64,000 bases of DNA from Notamacropus eugenii (lineage: Eukaryota > Chordata > Mammalia > Diprotodontia > Macropodidae), in assembly GCF_028372415.1 (NCBI RefSeq), contig NC_092872.1:519560224-519624223 (forward strand), given 5' to 3'. A model generated the notes under the pieces. The model ran no database searches, was not told where the DNA came from, and saw only the letters and a list, made by a program, of their open reading frames with translations. This document shows positions 51,790-62,877 of this stretch, piece by piece. A program made the translations under genes and the position numbers. Positions within the stretch are counted from its first letter, which is position 1, and every line of letters starts with the position of its first letter.

Positions 51790-51985
51790 TAGATGACAGA
51801 ATATCAGTGGTGAAAAAGACCTAAGAACATAGAATATAGAACCCCAGAACTGTAAGGCACCTCAAAAAATAGAATATTGAAGCCAAAAGGGCCTTAAGAC
51901 ACAGAATATCAGGGCTGGAAGGTTGTAGACAAAACAGAATGTCAGAACTGAAAGAGACCTTAGAGAGACCCTTTGTTTTACAATA
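51790..51985 (-). repeat. Third ~33-bp SINE-tail array, antisense
   Basis: Units begin GAATATCAGTGG, GAATATAGAACC, GAATATTGAAGC, GAATATCAGGGC and GAATGTCAGAAC, with GACCTAAGAACATA or GGCCTTAAGACACA between them. This is the reverse complement of the unit at 45235-45560. Confidence 0.7.
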
Positions 51986-52394
51986 ATTAGTAGAGAAAAC
52001 AATATAAAAATCTTAGGAGTGTCCCTGACATTTGTTTCTTCCATTGTATGATTTGAGAAGTGATAAAAATCCTCCCAGTCACAAAATCTCTCTCTAAACA
52101 CGTTGGCCTTGCCAGGGTGCCATGTGAAGTCATTCAGCTCCCCAGTCCCTTCTAGCATAGTCTCCAGCCTCCTGATTATCTGTCAACAAGAACTATCTTT
52201 TTGTGGGAAATAAGGAAGGATGGTACAAGAATTAAAAAGCAAATTCCCTTCTTGGGAGATAGTAGGAGCCTATTTAAATTCTTACAGCTGATAATGTAGC
52301 ATCACAGAGGATAGCATGTGTGCCCCTTCCTGGAGTGTTTGCCTAGCTCCCAGATGGACAGGGCTCCAGAAGGGAGTTAAAGAAATCTAGAATT
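51986..52394. other. No recognisable feature
   Basis: A 98-codon reverse frame (51862-52158) starts here and runs into the array; no domain recognised. Confidence 0.35.
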
Positions 52395-53640
52395 GGATGA
52401 GCCCTTACAGAAAATTCCATCCCATCTCAGTGTTGAAGGAGACCTGAGACATTGTTGAGTCCAAACAATACCTGAGCAAGAATCTCTCCAATAGTAGCTC
52501 CCAGCAAGTGATCATTCTGCTCCTCTTGAAGATATCCAGTGTTGGGGAACTTACTATCATTCCACTTTCAGATAGCTCTTTTGTTAGGAAGTTTTTCCTT
52601 TGCCTTTCCATAACTCCCATCCATTGCTGCAAGTTCTTCCCTCTGAGACCAAGCATCTTCCAAGTGATAGCTCTTCAAATAGTTAGAGGTAGTGATTGTG
52701 TCCATACCTCCCAAGTATGTGCTCCAAGCTAAACATCCCTGGTTCTTTCCACTGATCCTTGTACTGTATGATATGGTCTCCACTCTCCTACTGACATACA
52801 CATACATAACCTTTGGATACACTCCAGCTTGTCAGTATCCTTCAAAAAATATGGCAGCCAGAACTGAGTGTGGTGCTCTAACTTGGTCTGTTCAGAACAT
52901 CCTACAGTGAGACTCTTCAGTCTAGGTGCTGCATTCTGTTGATAAAGAGCACTGTCATATTAAATTTTGTTGGCTACCATATCACATCATTGAGTTATTT
53001 TGAACAGGCAAGCCACTTAAACCCTCAAATTCTTTTTATAGAAACTGTTGTCTAGTCATACCTCCCCAATCTTGTAGCTGGAAGGATTATCTCTTTTATC
53101 CAAATATAAGACTTTACATTTATGTCTAATAATTTTAACCTTATAGATCTGGCCCATTGATACAATCTGTCAAAGTCTTTCTGAATATTGATTCTGTCAT
53201 CCAACATGTTACCTTTCTTTTATAGCTTGATAAGTGTGAGGTCCAAATTTTGATCTAAAACAGTCAAGGGCCAAGGACAGATCCCTAAACCACTCCAGTA
53301 GAGGCTTCCTTTTAAGTTAGCATCAATTTATTAATGACTTCTTTTTACAGCCAGTCGTTCAATCAGTTCTTAATCTTAGGCTGCCACCTAGACCATATTC
53401 CTCCATCATGTTCACAAAGCTAGCATGAGAGACAATGTTCAACGCTTCTCTTGAGGTCTCTGGGTATATCATGGCTACCACATTTCCCTAATCTGCCAGG
53501 ATAGTAAACCTGTAAAAAAAGAAAAGGAAATAAGATTTGTCTGTCGAGACCTATTCTAGATGAAGCCATACTGGCTCTTCATGACTCATCTATTCCCTTT
53601 CTAAATGTACATGTTTCATCCTTTCAATAATACAGTTTAG

Positions 53641-53776
53641 GGGGGCAATTAGGTAGAATAGTAGGTAGAACACTGGCCCAGGAATCAAGAAGATATGAGT
53701 TCAAATCTAGCCTCAGACACTTGCTAGCTATGTGACCTTAGGCAAATCACTTACCTCTGAATGCCTCCAAAAAAAT
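53641..53776 (+). mobile_element. MAR1-type SINE
   Basis: GGGGCAATTAGGTAGAATAG, GAGTTCAAATCTAGCCTCAG, GTGACCTTAGGCAAATCACT and an A-rich end. It sits in the antisense L3. Confidence 0.8.
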
Positions 53777-53819
53777 TGAATTTTTTACAAGAACTGAACT
53801 TAAAATTATTGGCTTACTG

Positions 53820-53948
53820 AATCAGATTACATACCGTCTTGGAGTAGGGTGAGGGGAAGGTGAGAAAATTTGGAATTCAAAATCTTATGGAAGTGAATGG
53901 TGAAAACCAAAAATTAATTAATTAAAAAATAAAAATAAAAAAACAAAA
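53820..53948 (+). mobile_element. Short L1/HAL1 3' end
   Basis: TGAGAAAATTTGGAATTCAA, TCTTATGGAAGTGAATGGTG and an AATTAATTAATTAAAAAATA A-rich end, inside the L3. Confidence 0.7.
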
Positions 53949-54360
53949 AATCACTGACTTTAGTTTGTAGACTCTATTGTCTTCCATTTTTTGAAAACTG
54001 AGGCATCATTTACCCTTCTTGGTCTTGAAGCACCTCCTCCGTTTTAGAAAATATTTCAGAGAACACTGATAGGGGCTTAGCAATTGTTTCTGTTAATTTC
54101 TTCTGTATCTTGTGATTTAATTCATCCAGGTTTGATGGATGACTTGAATGCATTGTGTGCTGTTAGGTATTTATTATCTTAACCATATCTTCACTTTTCT
54201 TGGAGCCCAACTCTCTGTTAATTATTTTTATTCTATCTTCATTCCAAGTATCATTCTCCACAGCAGAGAAAATAAAAAGCAAATTAGGAATTGAGTAGTG
54301 CTGTTTTCATTTTATCATCTGTTATCATCAATCCAATCACCCTAAGTTAGGATATTATTC

Positions 54361-55060
54361 AGAAGTGTGTTGGAGCCAACTCCTACCAGCTCACAAGAGC
54401 TAGTTGTTAAATTTTTAATGTGAGGATGTACAACTTAGAAACCAACAAACAATTCAAATCAAGGCTTAATTTATTATTTTGTTGAATTGCCTACCAGAGG
54501 TTCCCAAAGTGAGTGATACTGTTCCTTGGGGTGGGGCTGGAACATTGCGGGGAGCTCTTGGGAGGTATTGAATAAAAATAAGGGGGAAGTAGAAGCATAA
54601 GAAAAGAAGAGAAGACAATTTTGAAAACCCTTTTGTACATATTTCATCTGTTGTGTAATAGAATTAAAGTCATAGTGATTACATTTTTTTCCAAATAAAG
54701 ACACAAAATTCAAATTATAACCCATCAGCATTCAAGTCCACCAACAGGTCTTAACAAGCAAATGTTGGCAGGCCAGTGTGTAGCACATTGTGGGGAAGTC
54801 CAGCATGCATCAACAGAAACGTGTAAATATAATGACATGTTTACAGTGTGATATTATGTGGTTACATGATGCAAAATTGCATCATCAAAATTTCAATGTG
54901 GAAAAAACCTACAAATTTGCAATAAATTATTAAATTTAAGATGCATCATTTAAAAAAATATTTTCTGTTTTTTGGAAATGATGTAAATTTACACCTTATC
55001 CTCTTAACCAGTAACCAGGAAATATAAATCTCAAGGATAATGGAAGAAGTGGAGGGTGGG
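54361..55060. other. Possible DNA-transposon remnants, otherwise unassigned
   Basis: GGTTCCCAAAGTGAGTGATA, then CCTTGGGGTGGGGCTGGAAC, suggests the end of an old hAT-type element near 54495-54850. The ~30 bp near 54375-54410 (GAGCCAACTCCTACCAGCTC) is partly palindromic. Neither assignment is firm. Confidence 0.3.
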
Positions 55061-55185
55061 GGTGTAAAATGTGTCACATAGCTACAGGTATTCAGTAATC
55101 CTCCTGCTTCATTTTCTTCTCGGTCACCTTTCCACCCCCTGATTTCCTGATTAAATTTAGGATCCCCTTATGGCTCTTTCTCTCC

Positions 55186-55187
<2 letters not shown>

Positions 55188-55221
<34 letters not shown>
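55188..55221 (+). repeat. CA microsatellite
   Basis: About 16 uninterrupted CA units. Confidence 0.97.
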
Positions 55222-55223
<2 letters not shown>

Positions 55224-55384
55224 AAAAGATTTATTTCCAAGAAGTATGAGACTTAAATGCTATGTTAACGTACTTGTATGTTTATTAGGCCAATTGGAAT
55301 GGACAGATTGTCCTTGGAAGGAGGATTTCTTTCATAGGATAAAACTGTGAAGAAAAATCAAAGAATCAAGAGAAGAATAGAAAC

Positions 55385-55600
55385 CAGTTGCTCATAAGAG
55401 CATAAATTTAGATCTGGAAGGGACCTCAGAGATCATCTTGCCCAACCCCCTCATTTTACAAATGAAGAAACTGAGGTCCAAAGAGATTCAATAACTTGCT
55501 CAAGTCATTTAGCTATGCGTGCAGGTAATAAGTAACGGAGGTACAATTCAAACCCACATCCAGGGCGTTTTCCACTGTACTGTGTTTCTTTCAAATCTTA
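55385..55600 (-). mobile_element. Antisense SINE with CR1-type tail
   Basis: GATCTGGAAGGGACCTCAGA (reversed tail), CATTTTACAAATGAAGAAAC (core), CAATTCAAACCCACATCC (B-box region) and TTCCACTGTACTGTG (head). It is the clearest single-tail copy of the family that seeds the arrays. Confidence 0.8.
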
Positions 55601-56740
55601 CAAAGAATCTTAGGGAGGATGAAAATCAATGAAGATGAGACAACTGAGTTGTCAGTATTTTTGTTTAGACTGAAAGCTAAAGTTTGAACAAACTTCATGA
55701 ATAAGATCCATTGGTCTGCTGAAGAAAGAAGTGTAAAAGGAACACTGAAGTAGTCAAGTCTGTAGAGGAAAACAGGAAGTATTAAATTAGAACTTTAAAT
55801 GAAGCTTTTGCAGGAATTTTTGCGTGATGTCTGAGATGGTTTGGGCCAACCACATCCAAATTAAGTCAGCTGAAAGCTTCAATTCATATCAGGAAAACCC
55901 CACACAGACAGCTCCAGTCTAATTGGGGAGTAATGACTATGAATGAGTAGATGTAGTTTCATTTTACCTAGTTTCCTTTTAATATTTTCATCTATTTATT
56001 CTTTTTTTTAAATTTATTGGTAGTCTTTTAGAAAAATTATTGTTACTTCCAGATGAATCCTTCCTTCCATATAACAAATAAGTATCTAAGTGAAACAAAT
56101 CAGCAACTTATATCTTCTCAGGTATTTTCTTTATTGCTTTCCTGAAGCACTTTAAATTAGGAGGGAAAATTAATATATTTTTGTTCTTACATCACAGACA
56201 CCTCCAATATATTTGTATCCCTCCTTCCTGTAGAACCATCATCCATTGTAAGAAGAATAATATGTAGTCTTTAGAGACCCTGGGGGTTCCTTGTCCCAAT
56301 TTCCACTTGCACTGACAAGTTATATCCTCAGAGTAATGGTGGCTAATTCTTCACCATGGGGATCCTAGAGGTTCCCCTGAGTAGTGGGATATCTTTATAG
56401 TGCAATCATCTTGAGTCCTTTTTCCAGTATAATCCTCTCTAATCAGTCTCTAAGTACCAGTTAATATCTCCTCAATTTTGATACCAATTACACACAGTTA
56501 GTATTTCCCATATATCACTGATTTGTGTCCCATCATCCTTTTAACCATTTCCATTCTCCTTTATATCACTGATAAGCAATTAACATTAAATAGCATTTAC
56601 AAAGGGATATTTACTGAAAATATACAGCAGGAATAGAAGTAAAAAAGCATGCCCCCTACCACCAGTAAGGCATATTTTCCCTTTTAGCACCTTGGAACAC
56701 GAAGAGAATAGGCTTAAATTTAGAACAATTGCTACTAATA
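55601..56740. other. No recognisable feature
   Basis: Long AT-rich stretch with no confident repeat or coding call. Confidence 0.4.
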
Positions 56741-58052
56741 GAGCTGGGATAGTAGAGTAGAAGGAAGAAGTATAGCTCTCTCCCACTACTCCAAATAAAT
56801 CCAGAAAATTCACCAGGCCAAGTCATGAAATCAAAAAAAAAAAAATCATAAGAAGTGATTTTTCAAGCCCAGATTAGCATAGAGAGATAGATAGAGCACT
56901 GTGGAAACTGGGACAAAATATAGCCAGGACAAAATATAGTACAGAGTATTCCAGTACTAGGAAAGATCATACACCAAGACAGGAGGAGGTCTTACACCTA
57001 GCATAAAGGGGTCTAAACATGTATATGGAACATGAACAGGTGCCAACTAGCAGTTCTGTTGTTCACTAACCAGTTCTGTAACTCAGTTCTAAGTCACAGA
57101 TCCAGGGTGGACAGAAGAGGGAACTTGTACATGGGGGTGGCAGACCAGGGTTAGAAGCAGTCACAGACCCTAGGTTATGGATCAAGAAAGAAGTAAATTC
57201 AAAAGCAAGCAGCATCTACACAGTTCTGACTAGACAGAAATGGAGCAGGGTCTCCATTCCAGCTGCTAGCCTAGTGTGAAGTCTGCAGTGAAGTAACTAG
57301 AACAAGATCCCAGACCAAAGGGGAGCCTACAGTTCTATCACTCTTAACCAAGAGAGCTTTCCAGGTGGCTGAGTTGAGCAGCAGTCTACTGGAACTCCAA
57401 ACAGAGGCAAGCCCATAGATATGTCATTCAGACTCAAACCCAGATTAAGAATTTGCACAGCTCTGACTGGGGGGCAGTGATCACACTTTGTCCCACAGGG
57501 ATCAGGTTAATTTAGGTGTACTGAGAGTTTACAAGTCCCCAGCCTGAGCTATCCCTGAGATCCTAGAATAACACAATAATCCAAAACCCAAGAGAGTAGC
57601 TGCAAAAAAATCCAGACATTCCCTCTAGAAGTACTCAGATTCCAGCCCTAATATAAAGTGTGAAATCAGGAAGTAGACTGTAAGAATAAAGAAACAAAAT
57701 AAAATCCTTCCATAAAGTGATAATTTGGTGACAGAGATGCTCAAAACACAAGTCTGGATGAAGCGAATGACTCCAAAACACCCACAAATAAAGCCTCAAA
57801 AGAAAACAGCTTGGGAATAAATTCAATTAAAAATCTGGAAGACATAAAACAAGAGTTAAAAAACTAAAATTTTAAAAATATTTTTATACATGAAATGAGA
57901 ACACTAGAGGAAGAAAATTGAAAAAGAAATGAAATCTATAGAAGTGAAAACTGGAAACGAAGTTAACAGTTTGGCACAAGATGTACAAAACTATGCTCAA
58001 GTGATGAATTCCTTGAAAATTAGAAGAAATCAACTAGAAGCCAATGATTCCA

Positions 58053-58690
58053 TGTGTCTACAAGAAAAACTAAAGCTGAGATGAATGAAAACCCAAGAGA
58101 CAGTCTTTGAGTAACTAATAATCAATTTATTAATTAGGCTAGCTAGAAATCAATAAATTGATAGTAGTTTCTCTTGGTAACCAACAACACCAAGAGAGAC
58201 CCTAAAATGCCTTAAATTCCTTCTAAAAGACAACTCCCCTGACAAGTGAAACTCAATTCTGATTGGTGAACATTTAACGAGGAGGTGGGTTAAAAGTCTT
58301 CAGCTGCTCCTGCTGTGAACATGACTTGATCATGAAACTCAGCTGCCTCAAGGCATCTCTGCAGGGGAAGCTATTTCCATCCAGACCTCTCCAACTAGTT
58401 TTCTTTTTCATGAACTGGAGTGCCCTATTCTCTATAGAAGAGGATAAAGGACAGGGGGTTCTTCCCCCAGACAAAGGCCCAACCAGACTGGATCCTGTTT
58501 ATGTTCTGAACAGAAATTAGGTTTCCCACTTGTGTGGAGTCCCACAAGCCTAGTTAAGGAGCATGTGCCTTGGAAAGTAGGAACAAATTTCATCACTCCT
58601 CCATGCCCTTCAGAGATTGATTGACTTTTTCAGGACTCAGGTCTTAACAGAAATAGAAAGAAAAGGGTAGACCACTTAGTTATTAAAATA
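58053..58690 (-). mobile_element. Unclassified, LTR-like insertion within HAL1
   Basis: About 630 bp absent from the other HAL1 copies. A reverse-strand AATAAA at 58126-58131 lies some 75 bp from a possible - strand 3' end (TTGTAGACA near 58055), compatible with an LTR. Ends and TSD could not be fixed. No retroviral genes are present. Confidence 0.4.
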
Positions 58691-58726
58691 ATAATATGAT
58701 ATCAATTTCTCTTAAAGAAAAGTCAA

Positions 58727-58923
58727 TTATTTTAGTCTGACTACATAGCATGACTATAGTGAAAATATACTCAATAGGAAAGTATATGTAGAATCTATAC
58801 GGAATTGTATGCAGTCGTGGGGAGGGAGGGGGGTAGTGGGGGGTAGGTGCGGGGGGGGGGGATAAAATCTCAATTGTATGGCAGTGATTGTTAAACATTA
58901 AAAAATAATAATAAAAAAAAAGA
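58727..58923 (+). mobile_element. Short L1 3' end with perfect 13-bp TSD
   Basis: CATGACTATAGTGAAAATAT, GTATATGTAGAATCTATACG, a G-rich run (GGGGAGGGAGGGGGGTAGTG) and an A-rich tail. AAAGAAAAGTCAA flanks it (58714-58726, 58924-58936). Confidence 0.85.
58817..58862 (+). repeat. G-rich tract of the L1 3'UTR
   Basis: Runs of four to ten G in close succession (GGGGAGGGAGGGGGG, GGGGGG, GGGGGGGGGG) form a strong G-quadruplex candidate. Confidence 0.8.
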
Positions 58924-58936
58924 AAAGAAAAGTCAA

Positions 58937-59590
58937 AAGACCAAAAAAAAAGGAAAATGTAAAAGTATCTCATAGCAAAAGCAATTGATCTAGAAAACAG
59001 AACAAAGAGAAAACATTAAGAATCATTAGACTATCTAAAAGCCTAGAATGAGAAAAGAGCCTAGACATCATATTTCAAGAAATCAAAAAAGAGAACTGCC
59101 TAAATCTCTTAGAACCAGTGGGCAAAGAAGAAGAAATATGAAGATACCAAGTACCTCTTGAAAGAAAGTCCATAATAAAAACTCCCAAGAACACAACTGG
59201 CAAAATCTGGAGCTTCTAGATTAGTCAATCAATCAACGTATCATTTTTAAGTATCTACTATGTGCCAGGCATTGTGTTAACCAAAGAAAAATGTTGAAAG
59301 CAACTGGAATTAAAGAATTCAAGTACCCATGAACCATAGTCAGGATCACACATGATTCAGCTACCCTTTTAAAGGAATGGAGAGCTAGGAATATGGTATT
59401 CCAGAAGGCAAAGGATTTAGATTTACAGTCAAGAATAGCTTACCCAACAAAACTGAATATAATCCAATTTGGTGGAGGAGGTGGGAGAATGAATGAACCT
59501 TTAATGAAACAGAGGACTTCCAAACATTTCCTGATGAAAAGACCAGAGTTACATAGAAACTCTGAAGCACAAATAAAGGTTCTTTTCAAT
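58937..59590 (+). pseudogene. Decayed HAL1 ORF1, RRM and C-terminal parts
   Basis: Conceptual translation in broken frames keeps the order of the intact ORF1 at 40768-41856: LIAKAIDLENR-like, then CLNLLEPVGK, a Pro-Arg-Asn segment, then QSRIAYPTKLNII corresponding to RITYPAKLSII of the intact copy, and LMKRPELHRNSE. A ~60-bp fragment of the unclassified repeat interrupts it near 59221-59281. Confidence 0.72.
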
Positions 59591-59604
59591 ACATTATAAT
59601 CACT

Positions 59605-59790
59605 ACACATTTATTTAATGTTTTACCATTTTCAAAGCATTTTTAATACAGTGAGTTACTTTATTTGATCTTCACAAAAATTTCGAGGGGATACTTTATA
59701 AAACTGAGATCAATGTTATGGATGAAGTAACTGAAACCTAGAGAGGTTAAGTAATTTGGCCATGGTCACACAGATAGACACAGGACACAG
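59605..59790 (-). mobile_element. MIR3-like SINE, antisense
   Basis: CCATTTTCAAAGCATTTTTA, TCTTCACAAAAATTTCGAGG, GGTTAAGTAATTTGGCCATG. Confidence 0.65.
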
Positions 59791-59965
59791 TTTCCTCACT
59801 CATAAATGTCATTCTCTGTAGCCTTTGATATATGTTCCCTCTTCCCCTTTTGCTATGATCTTTCCATGCCAAATGAAAAGGTTAGACTAGATGGCCCATG
59901 GGCCCCTTCCACTTCTAACATTCTATATTCTAAGGATGCTTCCAACTTTTTAGTTTCAACCTTCT
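59791..59965 (+). mobile_element. SINE 3' half with CR1-type tail
   Basis: CAGTTTCCTCACTCATAAAT, then GGTTAGACTAGATGGCCCAT and CCTTCCACTTCTAACATTCT, with one extra partial tail unit (ATATTCTAAGGATGCTTCC). Confidence 0.65.
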
Positions 59966-60017
59966 TTCAGTGTAGATACACTTGGGTCTATGCAGTGCCA
60001 AAAATATAAATGGAAAT

Positions 60018-60282
60018 TGTTGTTGTTCAATCATTTTTCAGTCATATCTGACTCTTCATGACTCCATGAAGTTTTCTTGGTATAAATACTGGAGTGGTTT
60101 TTGCCATTTCCTTCTCCGGTTCATTTTATAGATGATGAAACTGAGGCAAACAGAATGAAGTGACTTGCCCAGGGTCACACAATTAGTAGTCTCTGAGGCC
60201 AGATTTGAACTCACAAAGTTGAATCTTCCTATGAGTCCAGGGCCAGCACTCTATCCACAGTGCCACCTAACTGCCCCTTAAT
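60018..60282 (-). mobile_element. Complete antisense SINE with RTE-like tail
   Basis: TTCAATCATTTTTCAGTCAT, TGACTCCATGAAGTTTTCTT, GTGACTTGCCCAGGGTCACA, AGATTTGAACTCACAAAG and CTCTATCCACAGTGCCACCT run in reversed order, with TTG repeats at the 3' end. Confidence 0.87.
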
Positions 60283-60674
60283 GGGAACTAATACATTCTT
60301 ATATATATGTCAAACATCTGAAATTGTGAATGAAAGTCTGGAGTTTTGAGTGAAATTTTCAATTTTCATGGAAGGGTAAGGAGTAGGCATCAGTGCTGAG
60401 TACATATAGACTGAAACTCTCTGGGATGTTTTTGAATCCCATGGAGAAGGATGCTTGCACAATAAGCTTGGTATACAAGTAGAATTCTCCATCAGTGAGG
60501 CTGCAGGATCAGAGTTTTAAAAAAGCAGTGAATCATGCTATACTACACCTGGGGAAGGGATTAATCACACCAATTTCATGGATATTGATTTTATGACAAT
60601 CATAATACTACTAACAATGTGAGTGTGTGTACATATCCATTCATACTCTCTGCATCTTTGGAACTAAAAGTACT

Positions 60675-60855
60675 TTAACATATTATAGTATAGTGGAAAG
60701 AGGCTAAGACTAGGATCCAAGAGACTTCCTGTTCTACCATTAGCTGGCTAGGAGATCTTGGGCAAGGCATTTTCCCCTTTTGTTACTATCTAAAACAAAA
60801 GGGTTGAATTGAATGATCTCCAAATTCCCTCTCAACTCTGACATTCAGGGTTTTT
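60675..60855 (+). mobile_element. MIR-like SINE with CR1-type tail
   Basis: TAGTATAGTGGAAAGAGGCT, CTTGGGCAAGGCATTTTCCC, GAATTGAATGATCTCCAAAT and CTCTCAACTCTGACATTC. Confidence 0.72.
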
Positions 60856-60916
60856 TTAGGTAGAATTATTATTTTTATTAAACTGGCTCAGTCAATGAAC
60901 AATTGGTATTTCTCCA

Positions 60917-61385
60917 ATTTTTTTTTTATTAATTTATTTGTTTTCAGTTTGCAACAGTCACTTTCAAAAGTCTTAAATTTTCTCCCCCTCCCTCCCCAAC
61001 ATGGCATACAATCTTATATGGGTTCTACACATACATTCTTATTAAACACATTTTCACATTAGTCATGTTGTCCAGAAGAATTACAGTGAATGGGAGAAAC
61101 CATGAGAAAAACCAAAATAAAACATAACACAAGAGAAAATAGTCTGCTTCATTCTGCATTCCAATCCATGGTTCTTTCTCTGGATGTGGATGGCATTTTG
61201 TCTCAAGAGTCCTTTGGAAATGTCTTAGGTCCTTGCATTGCTGTGAAGGGCTAAGTCTATCAGAAACAGTCCTCGCACATTGTGGCTGTTACTGTGTATA
61301 ATGTTCTCTTGGTTCTGCTCATTTCACTCAGCCTAAGTTCATATAAATCCTTCCAGGCTTCTCTGAAATCCTCCTGTGACATCCA
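60917..61385 (-). mobile_element. Antisense L1 3' end including 3'UTR
   Basis: Poly-T, then the reversed 3'UTR (TTGCAACAGTCACTTTCAAA, CTCCCCCTCCCTCCCCAACA, GGGTTCTACACATACATTCT, CATTTTCACATTAGTCATGT) and the ORF2-terminal region (TCTGCTCATTTCACTCAGCC, TCTCTGAAATCCTCC). It links the short sense fragments elsewhere to L1. Confidence 0.8.
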
Positions 61386-62150
61386 GTTTTCTAAGATTAA
61401 TTCTTCCCCTAAGATTCTATGGTTCTAGAGCAAATCTGGTTTCTCTCATGTGTAGCTTACAAATTGTCAATGAATGCCAGACCCTTTGGAAAGTTACATC
61501 ACTCGTTTGAGACCACTAGCAATATTCTTTTGTGGGTTGAATTATGAAGCTGTTAAATGACCTTCCTCCAGTATTCCAATGATTCTGGGATCTCATCGAT
61601 GTGGGTATTTTGCACAGTGGTGCAGACAGCAACTCTTCCAAAGTTGCCCATTCTGCACAAATTTTATTGATGTCCTCTCAAAAGAAGTCCACCTGTCACC
61701 TGTCACCACCTGTCACCCACCTGGGGACCTTAGCATCAGCAGTCATCACAAAGATAAAGGAGAAGCACAGGGATTCCCCATCAGTTATTCTTCATTTTTG
61801 TCACATGACAAGCCCATCTTCTTTTTTCATTCATACATTTCAAATGATTTCTAATGTCCTGGAAAGAATTAACAAACCTTATTCACATTGCCTTCCTTAC
61901 TCTCATTGGGAGAATCTTGAGAATTTGTCTTCATGACAATTGCATGAAATACATAGAATTCATTTGCCAGATGCAGAAAATAAGAACCAGAGAAATCAAA
62001 TGAGACAGTCAAGCTCATACAGTTAATGCTACAACTCAATGATCCAGACCTCTTTATTCTTTGCCTCATTTACCAGACAACATTTTCTACCTTTTTCTAT
62101 TATATTCTAATAGAGATTGGGCTTGGGATTTCATGCATATAAGGAACATT
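61386..62150. other. Mostly unassigned; small CACCTGTCA repeat
   Basis: CACCTGTCACCTGTCACCAC and CACCTGTCACCCACCTG near 61690-61722 form a tiny tandem repeat. Two overlapping frames (91 and 111 codons) at 61579-61936 have no known relative. Weak reversed SINE core sequence lies near 61965-62070. Confidence 0.35.
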
Positions 62151-62154
62151 TAGT

Positions 62155-62345
62155 CGAGGAAACTCCCTCTGCTAACACAGGGTGGTATCTTCTCTACAAC
62201 TTACAGTCTTAGAGAGTTGCCAAGGGCACTAAATGGCTAAATGACTTGTTAAGAGTCACAGCCAGCATGTGTCAAAGCAAGACTTGAACTTCGGTCTTCC
62301 TGGTATAGAGAACAATTTTCTATCTACTCCATTCTGCCTCTCCTG
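62155..62345 (-). mobile_element. Antisense SINE of the AACTCCCT family
   Basis: GAGGAAACTCCCTCTGCTAA, TACAACTTACAGTCTTAGAG, GCCAAGGGCACTAAATGGCT, AGACTTGAACTTCGGTCTTC and TCTATCTACTCCATTCTGCC. It is the most complete copy of this family here. Confidence 0.72.
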
Positions 62346-62876
62346 CTGTTCTACTCAAATATTTAAAAGAGATTCATTAACATGGTTCACATGTATTTTC
62401 CTATGATTTTCTTCCACCAGACTAAACCAAAGGACATATTCGTGCCAAGCAAAGGCATTCATTTGAACAGACTAGCAAGCATACTTAAGAGGAGTGTACC
62501 ACGCACTCTGTAGCATGCATCATCTTTTTGGGCCTTCCCCTTCTCCCCAGGGTACTATGCCCTGTTTCTAGTGCCAGTATACCCAGTACTCAGCACACTC
62601 TTCTAGGTATCCCTGTGCTATCAAGATAAATAATAATGAAAAATCTCCCCCTCTCTCCCCACCCATTATATACTCAGAGATTCCTACCAATGGAAGAAGG
62701 AATATACAAGTCAGACATCTCATGCTGCTAGGATTGCATCCCACCTGGAACACCTTTCTGCCTCTGATTTTCAGAAATTCTCACTGATTGATTCCCTGTA
62801 GAACTGTTGAACCAGCTGGCTGAATGGCTTTCTCTGCTGACCTATTTAAGTCCCAGGCCATCATCAGTTGTCTAGT
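62346..62876. other. No recognisable feature
   Basis: Unassigned sequence. Confidence 0.4.
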
Positions 62877-62877
62877 A

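Larger units (their letters stand above)
52395..54360 (-). mobile_element. Long antisense L3/CR1 LINE, split by a SINE and an L1 end
   Basis: Nearly 2 kb in reversed order: 3'UTR (GACCTGAGACATTGTTGAGT, GAATCTCTCCAATAGTAGCT, TAGGAAGTTTTTCCTTTGCC, TCTTCAAATAGTTAGAGG, ATACACTCCAGCTTGTCAGT) and then ORF2 reverse-transcriptase C-terminal remnants (AGGACAGATCCCTAAACCAC, GATGAAGCCATACTGGCTCT, AGGGGCTTAGCAATTGTTTC). The reverse frames are full of stops. It is one of the oldest and longest LINE remnants in the window. Confidence 0.78.
56741..59600 (+). mobile_element. Old HAL1 element, split by later insertions
   Basis: The 5' region (GAGCTGGGATAGTAGAGTAG, CAGAAAATTCACCAGG) aligns in order with the HAL1 at 24351. 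ORF1 remnants occur at 57930-58050 (AGTTTGGCACAAGATGTACA, GAAGCCAATGATTCC) and 58937-59590 (CTAGACATCATATTTCAAGA, GAACTGCCTAAATCTCTTAG, TAGCTTACCCAACAAAACTG, CTGATGAAAAGACCAGAGTT). Insertions lie at about 58053-58690, 58727-58923 and 59221-59281. Confidence 0.78.

Noticed and set aside
58053..58690. Firm solo-LTR call with defined ends
   Set aside because: No TG...CA pair with a matching flanking duplication could be found by eye; kept only as LTR-like.
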